A DNA stretch of 36,233 nucleotides. It comes from Planctomycetota bacterium. Its GTDB lineage: Bacteria > Planctomycetota > Phycisphaerae > WQYP01. Shown piece by piece: positions 10,370 to 19,456 of this stretch (positions within the stretch are counted from its first letter, which is position 1; each line of letters starts with the position of its first letter). The notes below the pieces were generated by a model that made no database searches, was not told the origin of the DNA, and worked only from the letters and a program-made list of their open reading frames with translations. The position numbers and the translations under genes were made by a program. Location: positions 1-36,233 of the forward strand of contig JAJZDN010000043.1 in the NCBI GenBank assembly GCA_021805985.1, given 5' to 3'.

Positions 10370-11989
10370 TTATCGTTTCGGAGCCGCCGCTTCCCGTTGC
10401 TGCGGGGCCTGACCAACTGCCGCGCCCGGCATGGCGGGAAGACCTTCAATTTTCTTGCGGGTTAATGGAGAAACGTTGGAAAAATTTTTGATGACTTCTA
10501 CAACTTTGGCTTCCAGTTCAGGCGTCAGTTCGCGTTTCTGCGCCAGTTCTGTGCGAACCGCTGCCCCTGAGGCGTTCCAGAAATCGAGAAAATCGCGTTC
10601 CCACTGGCCCACATCCTTCAAAGCGACGGTATCCAAAAATCCCTGGGTGGCAGCGTAAATAACCACGATCTGATCGATGACATCCATGGGCTGATACTGC
10701 GGCTGCTTAAGGATTTCCACCATTCGGGCACCGCGGTCCAACTGCTTCTGGGTGGCCGAGTCAAGGTCTGTACCAATTTGGGTAAAGGCTTCCAGGGCAC
10801 GATACGCCGCGAGATCTAACCGCAACGATGCCGCGACTTTTTTATGTTTCATCGCCTTGATTTGGGCCGCTCCGCCGACGCGGCTTACCGAAATACCCAC
10901 GTTAATGGCTGGACGCACGCCGGCGAAAAACAGATCCGGTTCCAGATAAATCTGGCCGTCGGTGATGCTGATGACGTTGGTGGGAATATAGGCGGATACT
11001 TCGCCTTCCTGCGTTTCAATAACCGGCAACGCGGTTAAAGAGCCGCCGCCATTTTCCTTGGACAGTTTGCATGCCCGTTCCAGCAATCGGCTGTGGAGAT
11101 AAAACACATCGCCGGGATACGCCTCACGTCCGGGCGGCCGGCGCAGCAGCAGAGATAATTGCCGATACGCCTGGGCCTGTTTGGAAAGATCATCATAAAC
11201 GCACAGGGTTGCTTTACCCTGCCACATGAAGTGCTCGGCCATCGCACAGCCGGCATACGGTGCGATATATTGCAGCGGCGCGGAATCTGAGGCTCCCGCC
11301 ACCACCACGATGGTGTAGTCCATCGCGCCGTTTCGCTTTAACACGTCTACCACGCCGGCCACAGTTGATTCCTTGCCGCCAATGGCAACGTACACGCAAA
11401 TAACTTCATCCGGCGTGCCGGCAAATTTCTTCTGATTGATGATTGCGTCAATGGCAATGGCGGTCTTACCGGTTTTACGGTCACCAATGATCAATTCACG
11501 CTGACCGCGGCCGATAGGAATCATGGAGTCAATAGCCTTGATACCGGTTTGCAGCGGCTCTTTTACCGGCTGCCGATCGGCAATTCCAGGGGCGATCACA
11601 TCGACCTTGCGGCGATCCGAGGTCTGAATTGGTGATCCGCCATCAATGGGCTGTCCAAGTGCATTGACCACCCGACCCAGGAGGGCCCGCCCTACCGGCA
11701 CGGAAAGCAGTTCTCCGGTGGATTTGACGACATCGCCTTCTTTGATGTGCGAGCAGTCACCGAAGATAACCGCACCGACGGTCTCTTCTTCCAGGTTAAA
11801 CACCTGACCATACATATCATTGCCAAAATCCAGCATCTCTCCGGCCATGGCGTTGGACAGGCCATAGATCCGCGCTATACCGTCGCCGACTTCAATGACT
11901 TTACCAACCTGACTTACGTCAAGCCGATCTTCAAAACCGGCAATTTCTTTTTCCAGGACTGATGCTATTTCGTCAACTCTGAATTTCAT
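10370..11989 (-). CDS. atpA: F1Fo ATP synthase subunit alpha
   Basis: A 539-residue non-catalytic nucleotide-binding alpha subunit of F1. The P-loop GDRKTGKT is at residues 169-176, and the arginine finger region [10 protein letters not shown], which completes the beta active site, is intact. The N-terminal [18 protein letters not shown] stretch is the beta-barrel domain. The protein is about 30 residues longer than many bacterial homologues because of a C-terminal tail rich in Ala, Pro and Gln ([18 protein letters not shown]). The start ATG has AGGGTG five bases upstream. It sits between atpH and atpG in the standard order. Confidence 0.98.
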   Translation of the reverse strand: MKFRVDEIASVLEKEIAGFEDRLDVSQVGKVIEVGDGIARIYGLSNAMAGEMLDFGNDMYGQVFNLEEETVGAVIFGDCSHIKEGDVVKSTGELLSVPVGRALLGRVVNALGQPIDGGSPIQTSDRRKVDVIAPGIADRQPVKEPLQTGIKAIDSMIPIGRGQRELIIGDRKTGKTAIAIDAIINQKKFAGTPDEVICVYVAIGGKESTVAGVVDVLKRNGAMDYTIVVVAGASDSAPLQYIAPYAGCAMAEHFMWQGKATLCVYDDLSKQAQAYRQLSLLLRRPPGREAYPGDVFYLHSRLLERACKLSKENGGGSLTALPVIETQEGEVSAYIPTNVISITDGQIYLEPDLFFAGVRPAINVGISVSRVGGAAQIKAMKHKKVAASLRLDLAAYRALEAFTQIGTDLDSATQKQLDRGARMVEILKQPQYQPMDVIDQIVVIYAATQGFLDTVALKDVGQWERDFLDFWNASGAAVRTELAQKRELTPELEAKVVEVIKNFSNVSPLTRKKIEGLPAMPGAAVGQAPQQREAAAPKR

Positions 11990-12074
11990 ATTATCACCCT
12001 GACGTTACGTCGCCTTGTTCTTCGTTTTTTTTCCAACATTCCAAGGAAGCTGATCCGGCACCCGGATCAGGACT

Positions 12075-12668
12075 TCAAGCCTGCGCGGCTGGAGCCTTAT
12101 TAAGTCCGGCCATCATACCGCTGTGCAACTGGGACTTCATGGCCCGTAAGCGTCGCTTTACGGAACCATCAATAAACATATCTCCAATTTTTAACTGTAC
12201 GCCCCCCAGCAAAGATGCATCCACCGAGACGGTTAAATCAATCTCCCGGCCAAGGCTCCGCCCGGCGGACTCGGCGATACGCTGTTTTTCATCTTCAGCC
12301 AGCGGCTGCGCACAGACGACCTCAATGCTTAAGCGGTTGTTGCGGATACGCTGCACTTCGTCAAAGGCCACAGTAAATTCCCGCAACATATCCAGCCGGT
12401 CCCGCCGCGCCATGGCTTGCAGCACGGATAGCGTTAAAGCGTTCACGGAGCCGACTACGGCTTGCTCAAGGAGTTTTAATTTCTCGGCGGTATTCACATT
12501 GGCGGCCTTGAGGAACCGATCCAGCCGCGGAGCTGCGGCCAGCAAAGCTCCGAGAGATTCCATGTCCGCCTTCACATCCGCCGTCTGACCGGCCCGCTGT
12601 GCCGAATCATAAAGCGCAGCAGCATACACCCGCCCGATAGCCATGTATTGCGATTCTTTTTGTTCCAT
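12075..12668 (-). CDS. atpH: F1Fo ATP synthase subunit delta
   Basis: A 197-residue delta subunit (OSCP), the peripheral-stalk cap joining the b subunit to alpha. The opening region with AIGRVYAAALYDSAQR and the C-terminal block VSVDASLLGGVQLKIGDMFIDGSVKRRL are typical of the family; the latter is its most conserved motif. A helical middle section lies between them. It is the fourth structural gene of the operon, with 71 bases to atpF and 85 bases to atpA. The Shine-Dalgarno signal is weak. An internal ATG in QYMAIGRVYA is an alternative start about eight codons in. Confidence 0.95.
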   Translation of the reverse strand: MEQKESQYMAIGRVYAAALYDSAQRAGQTADVKADMESLGALLAAAPRLDRFLKAANVNTAEKLKLLEQAVVGSVNALTLSVLQAMARRDRLDMLREFTVAFDEVQRIRNNRLSIEVVCAQPLAEDEKQRIAESAGRSLGREIDLTVSVDASLLGGVQLKIGDMFIDGSVKRRLRAMKSQLHSGMMAGLNKAPAAQA

Positions 12669-12739
12669 AGAAGTCTATCCAAGTGATCCACAGCCGTGCT
12701 GGCGGATCGTTAATTCCCAGATCATTAATTCCCGGATCG

Positions 12740-13387
12740 TTAATTCATGGTGCCAGCCAACTGAGCCAGCGATTCATCCAGAAGCTTTCGCTGATCATTG
12801 GCGTTGATTTCACGGCCGATGATTCGCGATGCGATTTCCACGCTGATATCCGCCGTTCGACTGGCAATATCTGACAAGGCCTGCTGCTTGGCAGCCTCAA
12901 TATCGCGTAAGGCCTGATCCTTCAGGGCACGCGATTCGGATTCCGCCCGTTGGCGAATTAAATCGGCAGCTTTGGCGGCATCCGCCTTGGCCTGCTGGAG
13001 TTGTTGCGAGGCCTGGCGTTGCACTTCCGCAATTTTTTCCTCTAATTGCTTGCGCGTCTGTTCCACTTGTGCCTGAGCATCTGCGGCGGCTTGAATGCTG
13101 TCACGAATGGCGTTTTCCCGGCTCTTTAATCCATCAATAAGTGGACGCCATGCATATTTGCCCAATACCGTCAGCAGCACCACAAATATCAGCAAGGTAA
13201 TCAGGGCCATGCCGGCGTTAATCGACATCAATGAGGCACCGCCACCGCCACCGCCGCCAGAGGTCGCCGCGTGTGCCATACTTGTTGACGCGCCAAGGGC
13301 CGCTACGGCACTGACCGCGGCCCACCGCATGGCGGTGGAACGATCAACATTTCGCGCTTTTGCAGATTTGCTTTCAACGCATTTCAT
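12740..13387 (-). CDS. atpF: F1Fo ATP synthase subunit b with signal-peptide-like N-terminus
   Basis: A 215-residue b subunit forming the peripheral stalk. An N-terminal extension precedes the membrane anchor: basic residues, a hydrophobic Ala-rich stretch and SMAHAAT, which looks like a cleavable Sec signal ending near residue 40. A run of seven glycines follows, then the true anchor (MALITLLIFVVLLTVLGKYAW, about residues 60-80), and then a long Ala/Gln/Glu-rich coiled coil. Canonical b subunits begin at the anchor, so the extension is unusual, although I recall similar extensions in planctomycete b subunits. The ATG at 13387 was chosen because AAGGTGA lies upstream, in preference to a GTG two codons earlier. 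Confidence 0.94.
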   Translation of the reverse strand: MKCVESKSAKARNVDRSTAMRWAAVSAVAALGASTSMAHAATSGGGGGGGASLMSINAGMALITLLIFVVLLTVLGKYAWRPLIDGLKSRENAIRDSIQAAADAQAQVEQTRKQLEEKIAEVQRQASQQLQQAKADAAKAADLIRQRAESESRALKDQALRDIEAAKQQALSDIASRTADISVEIASRIIGREINANDQRKLLDESLAQLAGTMN

Positions 13388-13499
13388 GAACACTCACCTT
13401 TTTTCCAACCTGGAATACCGATACATCTATACCGGCATGTAACCCGGCGGGGGCAAAATAAGCTCCGCCACCCATCGGGAAACGTCAGTTGGAAGTTTA

Positions 13500-13802
13500 T
13501 TAAAGACCACCGTTCCGAATTAGAACGATCATCACCAGCACCAGCAGAAGGAATGTAAATCCTTCAATAATGGCTGCCGCCAGAAAGAACTGCGTGCGGA
13601 TGGTGTTAATCAATTCCGGTTGACGGGCGGTGGCTTCGCACATGCTGCCGCCGATGGCACCTACGCCTGCACCAGCGCCGCCTACACCGGCTCCGCCGCC
13701 GATTAAAGCGCCGGCAATTTCGATGGCCTGGGTTAATTCGTGCATCGAGTTAACGCCCTGGGTCATCACCGCGTGTCCGGTTTGAACTGTTGTTGGATCC
13801 AT
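13500..13802 (-). CDS. atpE: F1Fo ATP synthase subunit c
   Basis: A 100-residue c subunit, the proteolipid of the rotor ring. Helix 1 carries the Gly-rich packing motif (GGGAGVGGAGAGVGAIGG, about residues 35-52). The polar loop has R-Q-P at 60-62, and helix 2 carries the ion-binding glutamate at residue 80 in AAAIIEGFTF. The residue after the glutamate is Gly, and the Gln, Ser/Thr and Tyr ligands of sodium-type rings are absent, so proton coupling is the better reading. The ATG at 13802 has AGGAG nine bases upstream. An in-frame GTG at 13859 would add 19 residues without support. The first ~22 residues before helix 1 are longer than in most c subunits. Confidence 0.95.
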   Translation of the reverse strand: MDPTTVQTGHAVMTQGVNSMHELTQAIEIAGALIGGGAGVGGAGAGVGAIGGSMCEATARQPELINTIRTQFFLAAAIIEGFTFLLLVLVMIVLIRNGGL

Positions 13803-13873
13803 TTGATAAAACTCCTGTTGCCTTAAACCTTCTATAAATTCAGCATCACGCCCCCACACGGGGCGTGTAGTTA

Positions 13874-14863
13874 TTAATGTTCTGCCGACATCGCCTCGGC
13901 AATATACGCCGCACTTAACAGCGTAAATATGTACGCCTGCAAAAACGCCTCCAGCAGGTGCAAGGCCTCAAAGGCCGTGCCAAATAAAATCACCGGCACA
14001 CCCGTAACGGTTCTGACAAAATACCCGCCGAAGGAAAATATAATGCTCACCAGTACCGCCACCACCAGTGGGCCGGACATCATCACCGCGAATAAACGCA
14101 TACATAATGCCAGCGGCTTAACGAACGTTCCCAGCAATTCCAGCACAAACATCAGTGGCCAGATGACCCATGGAACCCCCGGCGGCACAATATGCTTGAG
14201 ATATTTTGCAACGCCTATTACTGCTGCCACCGGCCAGGCTCGCGTGGAAGCACCATCAGCGGCATGATGCGTACCGGTAATATCTGCAGCAGCGTGACCC
14301 GTACGGATATGCGGCGTGTGATGCCGTCGGGCGGTTCGGATAAATTCTGCCAACCCCGACACGTGCACCGTAAAGAATGTGCAAACTGCCAAGGTCGCGG
14401 TGACGCTTAAATCTCCGGTGGCACCGCCCCAGAATTCCGGAATGTGGGTACCGCAGGCTGAATTAAATAATTGAATCAATTCATCAACGGGCAACATTCC
14501 GAACAGATCAGCGAACAAAATGAAGAAGAATGCCGTCCATAGATAAGGAGTAAATGTTACCGCCCATTTGCCCAGCATAGGTTCAAAGGTGTCGCGCTGG
14601 AGGAAAACCAGTAATGCTTCAAAAAAATTACGAAATCCTGTGGGCACCGGCTTGGTTTTCATCCGCCGAGCCATGGCGGGAAAAATAGCCAGCATCAAAC
14701 CCGCGGAAAGTAATAGCATTAGAACGTGATTGTTAAAATAAAAGCTCTGGCCGAAAAGATGAAATAAGGGGTAGGGATATAAATTATGGGCAACGGTCCC
14801 ATTAAGTACGTTGATTTCGGCTAGACCCCCCGGTCTGATGACATTGGGCAGCGTAAAAACCAT
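13874..14863 (-). CDS. atpB: F1Fo ATP synthase subunit a with His-rich insertion
   Basis: A 329-residue a subunit, the stator half-channel protein of Fo. The essential arginine is at about residue 256 in the motif KPLALCMRLFAVMMSG, and the final helix has EALHLLEAFLQAYIFTLL, typical of the second half-channel. The protein is longer than the usual ~250-270 residues. One reason is a hydrophilic His/Ala/Thr-rich insertion at about residues 177-210 that includes two His-His pairs, placed between membrane helices. In the arginine motif the common Asn (RLFANM) is Val. It lies 71 bases upstream of the c subunit's chosen start. Confidence 0.96.
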   Translation of the reverse strand: MVFTLPNVIRPGGLAEINVLNGTVAHNLYPYPLFHLFGQSFYFNNHVLMLLLSAGLMLAIFPAMARRMKTKPVPTGFRNFFEALLVFLQRDTFEPMLGKWAVTFTPYLWTAFFFILFADLFGMLPVDELIQLFNSACGTHIPEFWGGATGDLSVTATLAVCTFFTVHVSGLAEFIRTARRHHTPHIRTGHAAADITGTHHAADGASTRAWPVAAVIGVAKYLKHIVPPGVPWVIWPLMFVLELLGTFVKPLALCMRLFAVMMSGPLVVAVLVSIIFSFGGYFVRTVTGVPVILFGTAFEALHLLEAFLQAYIFTLLSAAYIAEAMSAEH

Positions 14864-15011
14864 AACTCTTCAATCCGATTGCGGTTCTCGTTCCGACACC
14901 AACCCGCCAGAGCTGATTCGGGCCAAAACTTTTACCAGAAAACACGTCCGGCGTCAATGCCGGCCGCTATAAAAACGTCGCTGTGCTCGGGAGCGATCCA
15001 CCGTATGTGCG

Positions 15012-15440
15012 TCATACTTTGGAGTGTTTAATCACCCATGAAGACGCTACGCTTTCAGCAATTAACAGCACAAAATAGAATGCCGCCAACCATAACAACG
15101 TCACGGTTTTATGCAGATTCGGCGGTGCCAAAGCAATAACGATGATCGCGCCCAGCGCCACACCCACCAGCCGCGTCATGTTCGCCAGAACTGCACAACG
15201 CAGCAGCAAAATCGCGGAGCGCCCGATCAGCACTACCATCGGCAGCACCGCCAGCAGGCCTACCACCGCACTTACCAGCCCGGCCGCCAGCATTTCCCGC
15301 ATATACAACGGACGATGCAGCAGCGGCATTATCAGCATGGCCACCACCATTGCCGCACCAGTTGCCACCAGCGGCGTAACGGTCAATCCCAACCGCAGCC
15401 AGGAATTGGGAACCGGAGGTATTTCCGCCTGATCAGTCAT
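15012..15440 (-). CDS. AtpI-like small membrane protein of the ATP synthase operon
   Basis: A 142-residue hydrophobic protein with about four predicted membrane helices, in the position of atpI. AtpI-type proteins help assemble the c ring or supply magnesium in some bacteria. Sequence identity to classical AtpI is low to my eye, so the assignment rests on size, topology and position. The open frame extends upstream to 15551. The likely start is the ATG at 15440, whose ATGACTGA overlaps the stop of the preceding gene by 8 bases and fits translational coupling. The 148 bases between it and atpB hold no clear gene. Confidence 0.72.
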   Translation of the reverse strand: MTDQAEIPPVPNSWLRLGLTVTPLVATGAAMVVAMLIMPLLHRPLYMREMLAAGLVSAVVGLLAVLPMVVLIGRSAILLLRCAVLANMTRLVGVALGAIIVIALAPPNLHKTVTLLWLAAFYFVLLIAESVASSWVIKHSKV

Positions 15441-15834
15441 CTGAATCAGTGCCCTTCTTAGAGGCCTCTTGGCCATCCGTTGTGCCGTTTTTACCCGCCG
15501 CAGTTTCATCCTGATGCAGCAACATTTTAATTTGGAGATATAAATCCCCAATGACGGCCACGCAGATCATGATGACCGTAGCAATTCCATGCCAGCGGAA
15601 TGTATGATCCAACCATTGACCCAGCAGGCCAAAAATCAATACCACCGCCAGGAATTCAATTCCCATCGAGGTAAAGCGCCGCAGTCCCGATGCCCGCCTC
15701 GCAGGACTTTCCTGCCCGGAAGACGATCCCGAAACCCCAGTCTTTAATTTATTGGACGCATGACGCTCCAAGCGGTCCAATGCTGATTTAGCACCGCCTG
15801 TTTTCGTTTCTTTCGTCGGCTCATTTTGTACCAT
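15433..15834 (-). CDS. AtpZ/AtpQ-like subunit, first gene of the ATP synthase operon
   Basis: A 133-residue protein. The N-terminal ~65 residues are hydrophilic (Lys/Ser/Gly-rich), followed by two membrane helices: MGIEFLAVVLIFGLLGQWLD, then IATVIMICVAVIGDLYLQ. The two-helix hairpin with G-x-x-LD resembles the AtpZ/AtpQ family (putative F0F1 ATPase assembly or magnesium/calcium channel subunit), which commonly heads atp operons before atpI. The start is uncertain. The open frame reaches a TTG at 15891, but that lies inside the promoter -35 box. The ATG at 15834 follows the predicted transcription start by only ~20 bases. Confidence 0.75.
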   Translation of the reverse strand: MVQNEPTKETKTGGAKSALDRLERHASNKLKTGVSGSSSGQESPARRASGLRRFTSMGIEFLAVVLIFGLLGQWLDHTFRWHGIATVIMICVAVIGDLYLQIKMLLHQDETAAGKNGTTDGQEASKKGTDSDD

Positions 15835-15862
15835 GGCCGCTACCGTCCACCAACTACCCTCC

Positions 15863-15891
15863 TTTGTACTATTTTTCACAAAGTATGTCAA
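15863..15891 (-). promoter_or_regulatory. Sigma70-type promoter of the ATP synthase operon
   Basis: On the minus strand a perfect -35 TTGACA (15891-15886) and a -10 TACAAA (15868-15863, 4 of 6 matches) are separated by the optimal 17 bases. Transcription would begin near 15856, leaving a very short leader before the ATG at 15834. It lies in the 144-base gap between the first atp gene and anmK. A weaker possible -10 (TATACT) lies at 15962-15957. Confidence 0.7.
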
Positions 15892-15978
15892 GCGCTGGAG
15901 TTTGAAACAACTTCATCCATTGCTATTCGCTCCGTTGGGATAAACTACGCCTAATAAGTATAGCAAAGTTTGGTAAGG

Positions 15979-17199
15979 TTATGAAAATATGGCAGCAGTG
16001 GGCGGCTTTATTCTGCCCGGTCCCGGCGTAGCGACGCTTCCCAGAATAACGGGACATTGCGCGCCCGTCGCACACGGGATGTTGCCAGGGATGCGTTGCA
16101 GCGTCAAAGCGGCCAGGACTGCAAATGACAACGCCTCTTTGGCTGGGTTGATAATGCCATATTCAGAAATGTTGCGCACTTGATAACATTGGAGAACGGT
16201 CAGATAGGTCCGCAGACGCTCCACCAATACCGGGTTTTCCGCGCCGCCGCCGCAAAGGATAACTTCCTGCGGCGCTTGCGGCAAATACCGGCGATAACTT
16301 TCCGTGATACTCCAGGCCGTAAGTTCCAAAGCAGTGGCCAGCAGATCGGGGCAACTGACTTTTCGGAATTGCTTCATCATGGATCGGGCCAGTGGTTCGC
16401 CAAAAAGTTCACGGCCTGTGGATTTAGGGGGAGCCAAATCAAAATACGGCATGGCTTCCAGCTTGTGCATCAGCGGTCTGTGAACCCGCCCCGCCGCCGC
16501 CAATCGCCCGTCCTTATCAAACGCCATCTTGCCCCCCGTTGAGAGCTTGACAAAGGCGTCCATGAGCATATTGGCTGGCCCGGTATCAAACGCCATTATT
16601 TCCTGCGTTGCTCCGCGCGGCGGCAAATAAGTCACGTTGGCAATACCGCCCAGATTCTGGATACAGCGCGTGCGTTTGCTGTGCGTCAAGAGCAGCTTAT
16701 CTATCAGCGGAACCAGCGGTGCCCCTTGGCCGCCAACTGCCATATCAGCCGGGCGAAAATTTCCCACTGTGCAAATCTGGGTCAGCGCGGCGATGACCGT
16801 GTTGTCGCCAATTTGCAGCGTGCTGCCGGAGCGACGTTGTGATGTTGGAGGCAGATGGCAAATGGTCTGACCATGACTGCCGATGGCAATAATTTTTGAT
16901 TTGTCCACGCCCGCCTTTTGCAGAATATTATTTACAGTTCCGGCGAATTCTCGTGCTGTAAGCATATCAAGTTCGCAAATTTCCGCGGTGGCCGTTTTGG
17001 CCGGTGCCATTACCGCAAGAAGTCGCTTCCGCAATTCGCGCGGCCAAGCCTGCTGATGATGCACCAGCACCGAAGCCTTCAGAGCGTCGCCAGTGCTGCG
17101 CAAACGGACCAGGGCTGCGTCAATACCGTCTACGCTCGTGCCGCTCATCAATCCGATATACAACCCGTTGCGAATGGGAATAGATTTCAATTTCGTCAT
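15979..17199 (-). CDS. anmK: Anhydro-N-acetylmuramic acid kinase
   Basis: A 406-residue cytoplasmic sugar kinase of the AnmK family. It hydrolyses and phosphorylates 1,6-anhydro-MurNAc to MurNAc-6-phosphate during peptidoglycan recycling. The N-terminal YIGLMSGTSVDGIDAAL is the family signature. NLGGIANVTYLPP and FDTGPANMLMDAF are the central conserved motifs, and CGGGAENPVLVERL is the C-terminal nucleotide-site block. The ATG at 17199 was chosen because AGGA lies about 10 bases upstream and it starts 11 bases after the previous gene ends. An ATG at 17256 would overlap that gene by 45 bases. It is transcribed with the YihY-like gene. The C-terminal tail of about 30 residues (Pro/Ala-rich) exceeds the usual family length. 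Confidence 0.95.
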   Translation of the reverse strand: MTKLKSIPIRNGLYIGLMSGTSVDGIDAALVRLRSTGDALKASVLVHHQQAWPRELRKRLLAVMAPAKTATAEICELDMLTAREFAGTVNNILQKAGVDKSKIIAIGSHGQTICHLPPTSQRRSGSTLQIGDNTVIAALTQICTVGNFRPADMAVGGQGAPLVPLIDKLLLTHSKRTRCIQNLGGIANVTYLPPRGATQEIMAFDTGPANMLMDAFVKLSTGGKMAFDKDGRLAAAGRVHRPLMHKLEAMPYFDLAPPKSTGRELFGEPLARSMMKQFRKVSCPDLLATALELTAWSITESYRRYLPQAPQEVILCGGGAENPVLVERLRTYLTVLQCYQVRNISEYGIINPAKEALSFAVLAALTLQRIPGNIPCATGAQCPVILGSVATPGPGRIKPPTAAIFS

Positions 17200-17210
17200 G
17201 CGTGAGGTTC

Positions 17211-18563
17211 CTACGTGCGGGCTGCCAATTCGGCCAGCGTGTGCTTTTTTCCCCATCCTGATTCCAGGTCATAGAACTCCCGCAGCCGCGGACGCTGTAG
17301 CACTTCTGACTCATCCGTTGCACGCATGGAATCCGACAAGGTATGGCAATGGTCTGATCCGGCGTGCATAAGTTCTTCGACGGTAATGGTTTCCGGCGCC
17401 TTGGCCAGAACATATTTCCTGGGCTGAGAGCCTACCGCCAGGATTAAGCCCGCTTTGGCCAAAGACGAAAGCAATTCTTCCGCCGGTTCCACCGCCAGAC
17501 CCAATTCATTGGCGGCACTTTCCGCGGTAAGCTTTTTCCCCTCATGGAAACGATGCACCATCAGAATTGCCACGGGTAATATCCACCGGCTATCGGTTAA
17601 CGTGGTTCTCTGCCCCCGGTTCAGCAGAAAACGCCGCTTGAGCACCGGGAAAAACTGGTTGATAAATGCCACTTCCAGGCCAATAAGCAGAAAATTCCAC
17701 GTTAAAAATATCCACAGCATAAACAATGGAATCAAGCCCAGATTGCCGTACCATTTGCCGTAACCCGCGACATCATGAACATAAAATCCAAAGCCAAATT
17801 TACCTGCCTCCCACAGGAATGTCGCCGCCAGGGCACCAATCGCCGCAGCTCGCCAGCGCACCTGGGCATTGGGAATCAATTTATAAATAACAAATATCAA
17901 CACCCAGTCGCCGGCATAACTGGCTAGAAGACCAAACGGGGTAAATTCGGCACCGCCAACATGCAACGATCCGGCCAGAGCGATAAATTTAGCCGAGGCA
18001 AAAAGCGACGCTGCAATCGCCAGAGGCCCCATGGAAAGCACACACCAATAAAGCGTAAATTTGCGGGGCCACGGGCGCTTTTCCGTGACGCGGTAAATGT
18101 GATTGAAGGCATTTTCAATGACGTTCATCAGACTGATCGCCGCCGCCAGCAGCGTAACAAACCCCACCACCCCGGTCCCCGGTGAGCGCAAAACAGTCCG
18201 CATTTTGTCAATCTGCCGGATAATGGTCTGAACGATAAATTGCGGTTTGGTCGTCGCCCCGCTGCCCCCCCGGTTGGAAAGCTGCGTTAATCCCAGCCGA
18301 TGTACCAATGACATTTCTTCATGGAGTATCTGATTCTTGGCCAGCACCAGTGACATCACCACCAGCACCAGCACCATGATGGGCAAAAGGCTGAAAAGCG
18401 TGCTGTACGTCATCGCTGCCGCCTGTTGGCCCGTGCGATCATCGGCCATTCGAACGCGCAGAATTTTCCAGCCGATCCGCAGATTAGAAAACCATCGTGA
18501 GGCTCGCCCCGGTTTACGCAAATCACTGGATTTATCGGGTAAAGAGGCCGCGACCTCCGGCAT
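17211..18563 (-). CDS. YihY/BrkB family inner-membrane protein
   Basis: A 450-residue protein with an N-terminal six-helix YihY/BrkB (UPF0761) domain and a soluble C-terminal extension. The family block QAAAMTYSTLFSLLPIMVLV appears at about residues 45-65, and the later FLWEAGKFGFGFYV and YGNLGLIPLFMLWIFLTWN stretches are also characteristic. Members were once called ribonuclease BN in error; their role is not settled, with transport or envelope functions proposed. The C-terminal ~130 residues look like a winged-helix domain (AANELGLAVEPAEELLSSLA), as in many family members. The ATG has GGAG seven bases upstream. It reads into anmK with an 11-base gap. Confidence 0.9.
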   Translation of the reverse strand: MPEVAASLPDKSSDLRKPGRASRWFSNLRIGWKILRVRMADDRTGQQAAAMTYSTLFSLLPIMVLVLVVMSLVLAKNQILHEEMSLVHRLGLTQLSNRGGSGATTKPQFIVQTIIRQIDKMRTVLRSPGTGVVGFVTLLAAAISLMNVIENAFNHIYRVTEKRPWPRKFTLYWCVLSMGPLAIAASLFASAKFIALAGSLHVGGAEFTPFGLLASYAGDWVLIFVIYKLIPNAQVRWRAAAIGALAATFLWEAGKFGFGFYVHDVAGYGKWYGNLGLIPLFMLWIFLTWNFLLIGLEVAFINQFFPVLKRRFLLNRGQRTTLTDSRWILPVAILMVHRFHEGKKLTAESAANELGLAVEPAEELLSSLAKAGLILAVGSQPRKYVLAKAPETITVEELMHAGSDHCHTLSDSMRATDESEVLQRPRLREFYDLESGWGKKHTLAELAART

Positions 18564-18709
18564 AAAATTTCTCCAGACTACTTACCTTCCAAAATCCCGG
18601 CCATCGCCGGAATCTTATGTATGATAACCGATACTGCTTAATTGCCGATAACCTTTGATTTAGCTAAATTACCGTCCTCCGCAGCCAGTCGCATGTCGCC
18701 AGACGGGGT

Positions 18710-18718
18710 TGCTACAAT
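18710..18718 (+). promoter_or_regulatory. Extended -10 promoter for the HPP gene
   Basis: The plus-strand sequence TGCTACAAT is a TGn-extended -10 box (TACAAT, 5 of 6 matches). No good -35 is present. It lies 82 bases before the HPP start codon, in the divergent gap with the YihY gene. That gap also has a CCGGC/GCCGG hairpin around 18597-18610. Confidence 0.45.
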
Positions 18719-18799
18719 ACGGCGTAACCGCTGCGACCGGTGGGCGAACCGCCACGTTCGGCTCCCGGCAGCATCGCCGGCTACAAAACAAGGAACGGT

Positions 18800-19357
18800 A
18801 TGAGAAAAAAACATTTTTTCAAGCAGGCTTTGGTTCACTGGCGTTCCGATAGTGAGGTTACTTTCGCGTCAATTCTCTGGTTTACCACCATGCTGGGCGC
18901 GATGGCGGGGCTGGATTTTTTGGCTGGTGGATCCACCCTCCACCGCACCATCTGGCTGGTGCCGCCTTTCGCCGCCACATTGAGCATATTGGTCCTACTG
19001 CCCTCAGCCTCGATCGCCCAGCCGATTCCTGTAGTGGCGGGATCAACGCTTGGTGCCACCCTGGGGGCAGGTGCCGCGATGATAGTGCACGGCCCATTCT
19101 TCGCAGTTATTATTGCTGGAATGACGCTCGTTATCCTATCGGTGTTGAGATTGTACCATCCGCCAGCGGTGGCGTTATCCATGTATCCACTTTTGTTGCA
19201 TCCCGGTGCTCTTTTTCCGTGGGCGGTAGTATTTCCGTTTACATTGGTGGCCGTGGGCAGCGCTGCGGCCCTGAGCCGCAGCATAAAATCCTGGCCCGCT
19301 TACCCGCGTCCGCTTCCTGCGCCCCCAGGGCTGGGGGGATCCGAGGGCCTGAATTAA
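18800..19357 (+). CDS. HPP family integral membrane protein
   Basis: A 185-residue protein with about four to five membrane helices. It carries the HPP-family signature YHPPAVALSMYPLL near residues 118-131 and the preceding glycine-rich VVAGSTLGATLGAGAAM. HPP proteins occur in bacteria and plant chloroplasts; some plant members are nitrite transporters of the plastid envelope, but the bacterial role is open. The ATG at 18800 has AAGGA six bases upstream, better than an in-frame upstream ATG at 18740. Its C-terminal ~20 residues are Pro-rich and hydrophilic. About 100 bases separate it from the next plus-strand gene. Confidence 0.85.
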   Translation: MRKKHFFKQALVHWRSDSEVTFASILWFTTMLGAMAGLDFLAGGSTLHRTIWLVPPFAATLSILVLLPSASIAQPIPVVAGSTLGATLGAGAAMIVHGPFFAVIIAGMTLVILSVLRLYHPPAVALSMYPLLLHPGALFPWAVVFPFTLVAVGSAAALSRSIKSWPAYPRPLPAPPGLGGSEGLN

Positions 19358-19456
19358 ATATGCCCTCACTTGCCAAGGCCCTGCCCGAAACACTATATTC
19401 GCGTGGCGGTGAAGAGTAGTACCTGTTTTGAGGGTTGATTGAAAGGCCTTATTTCT

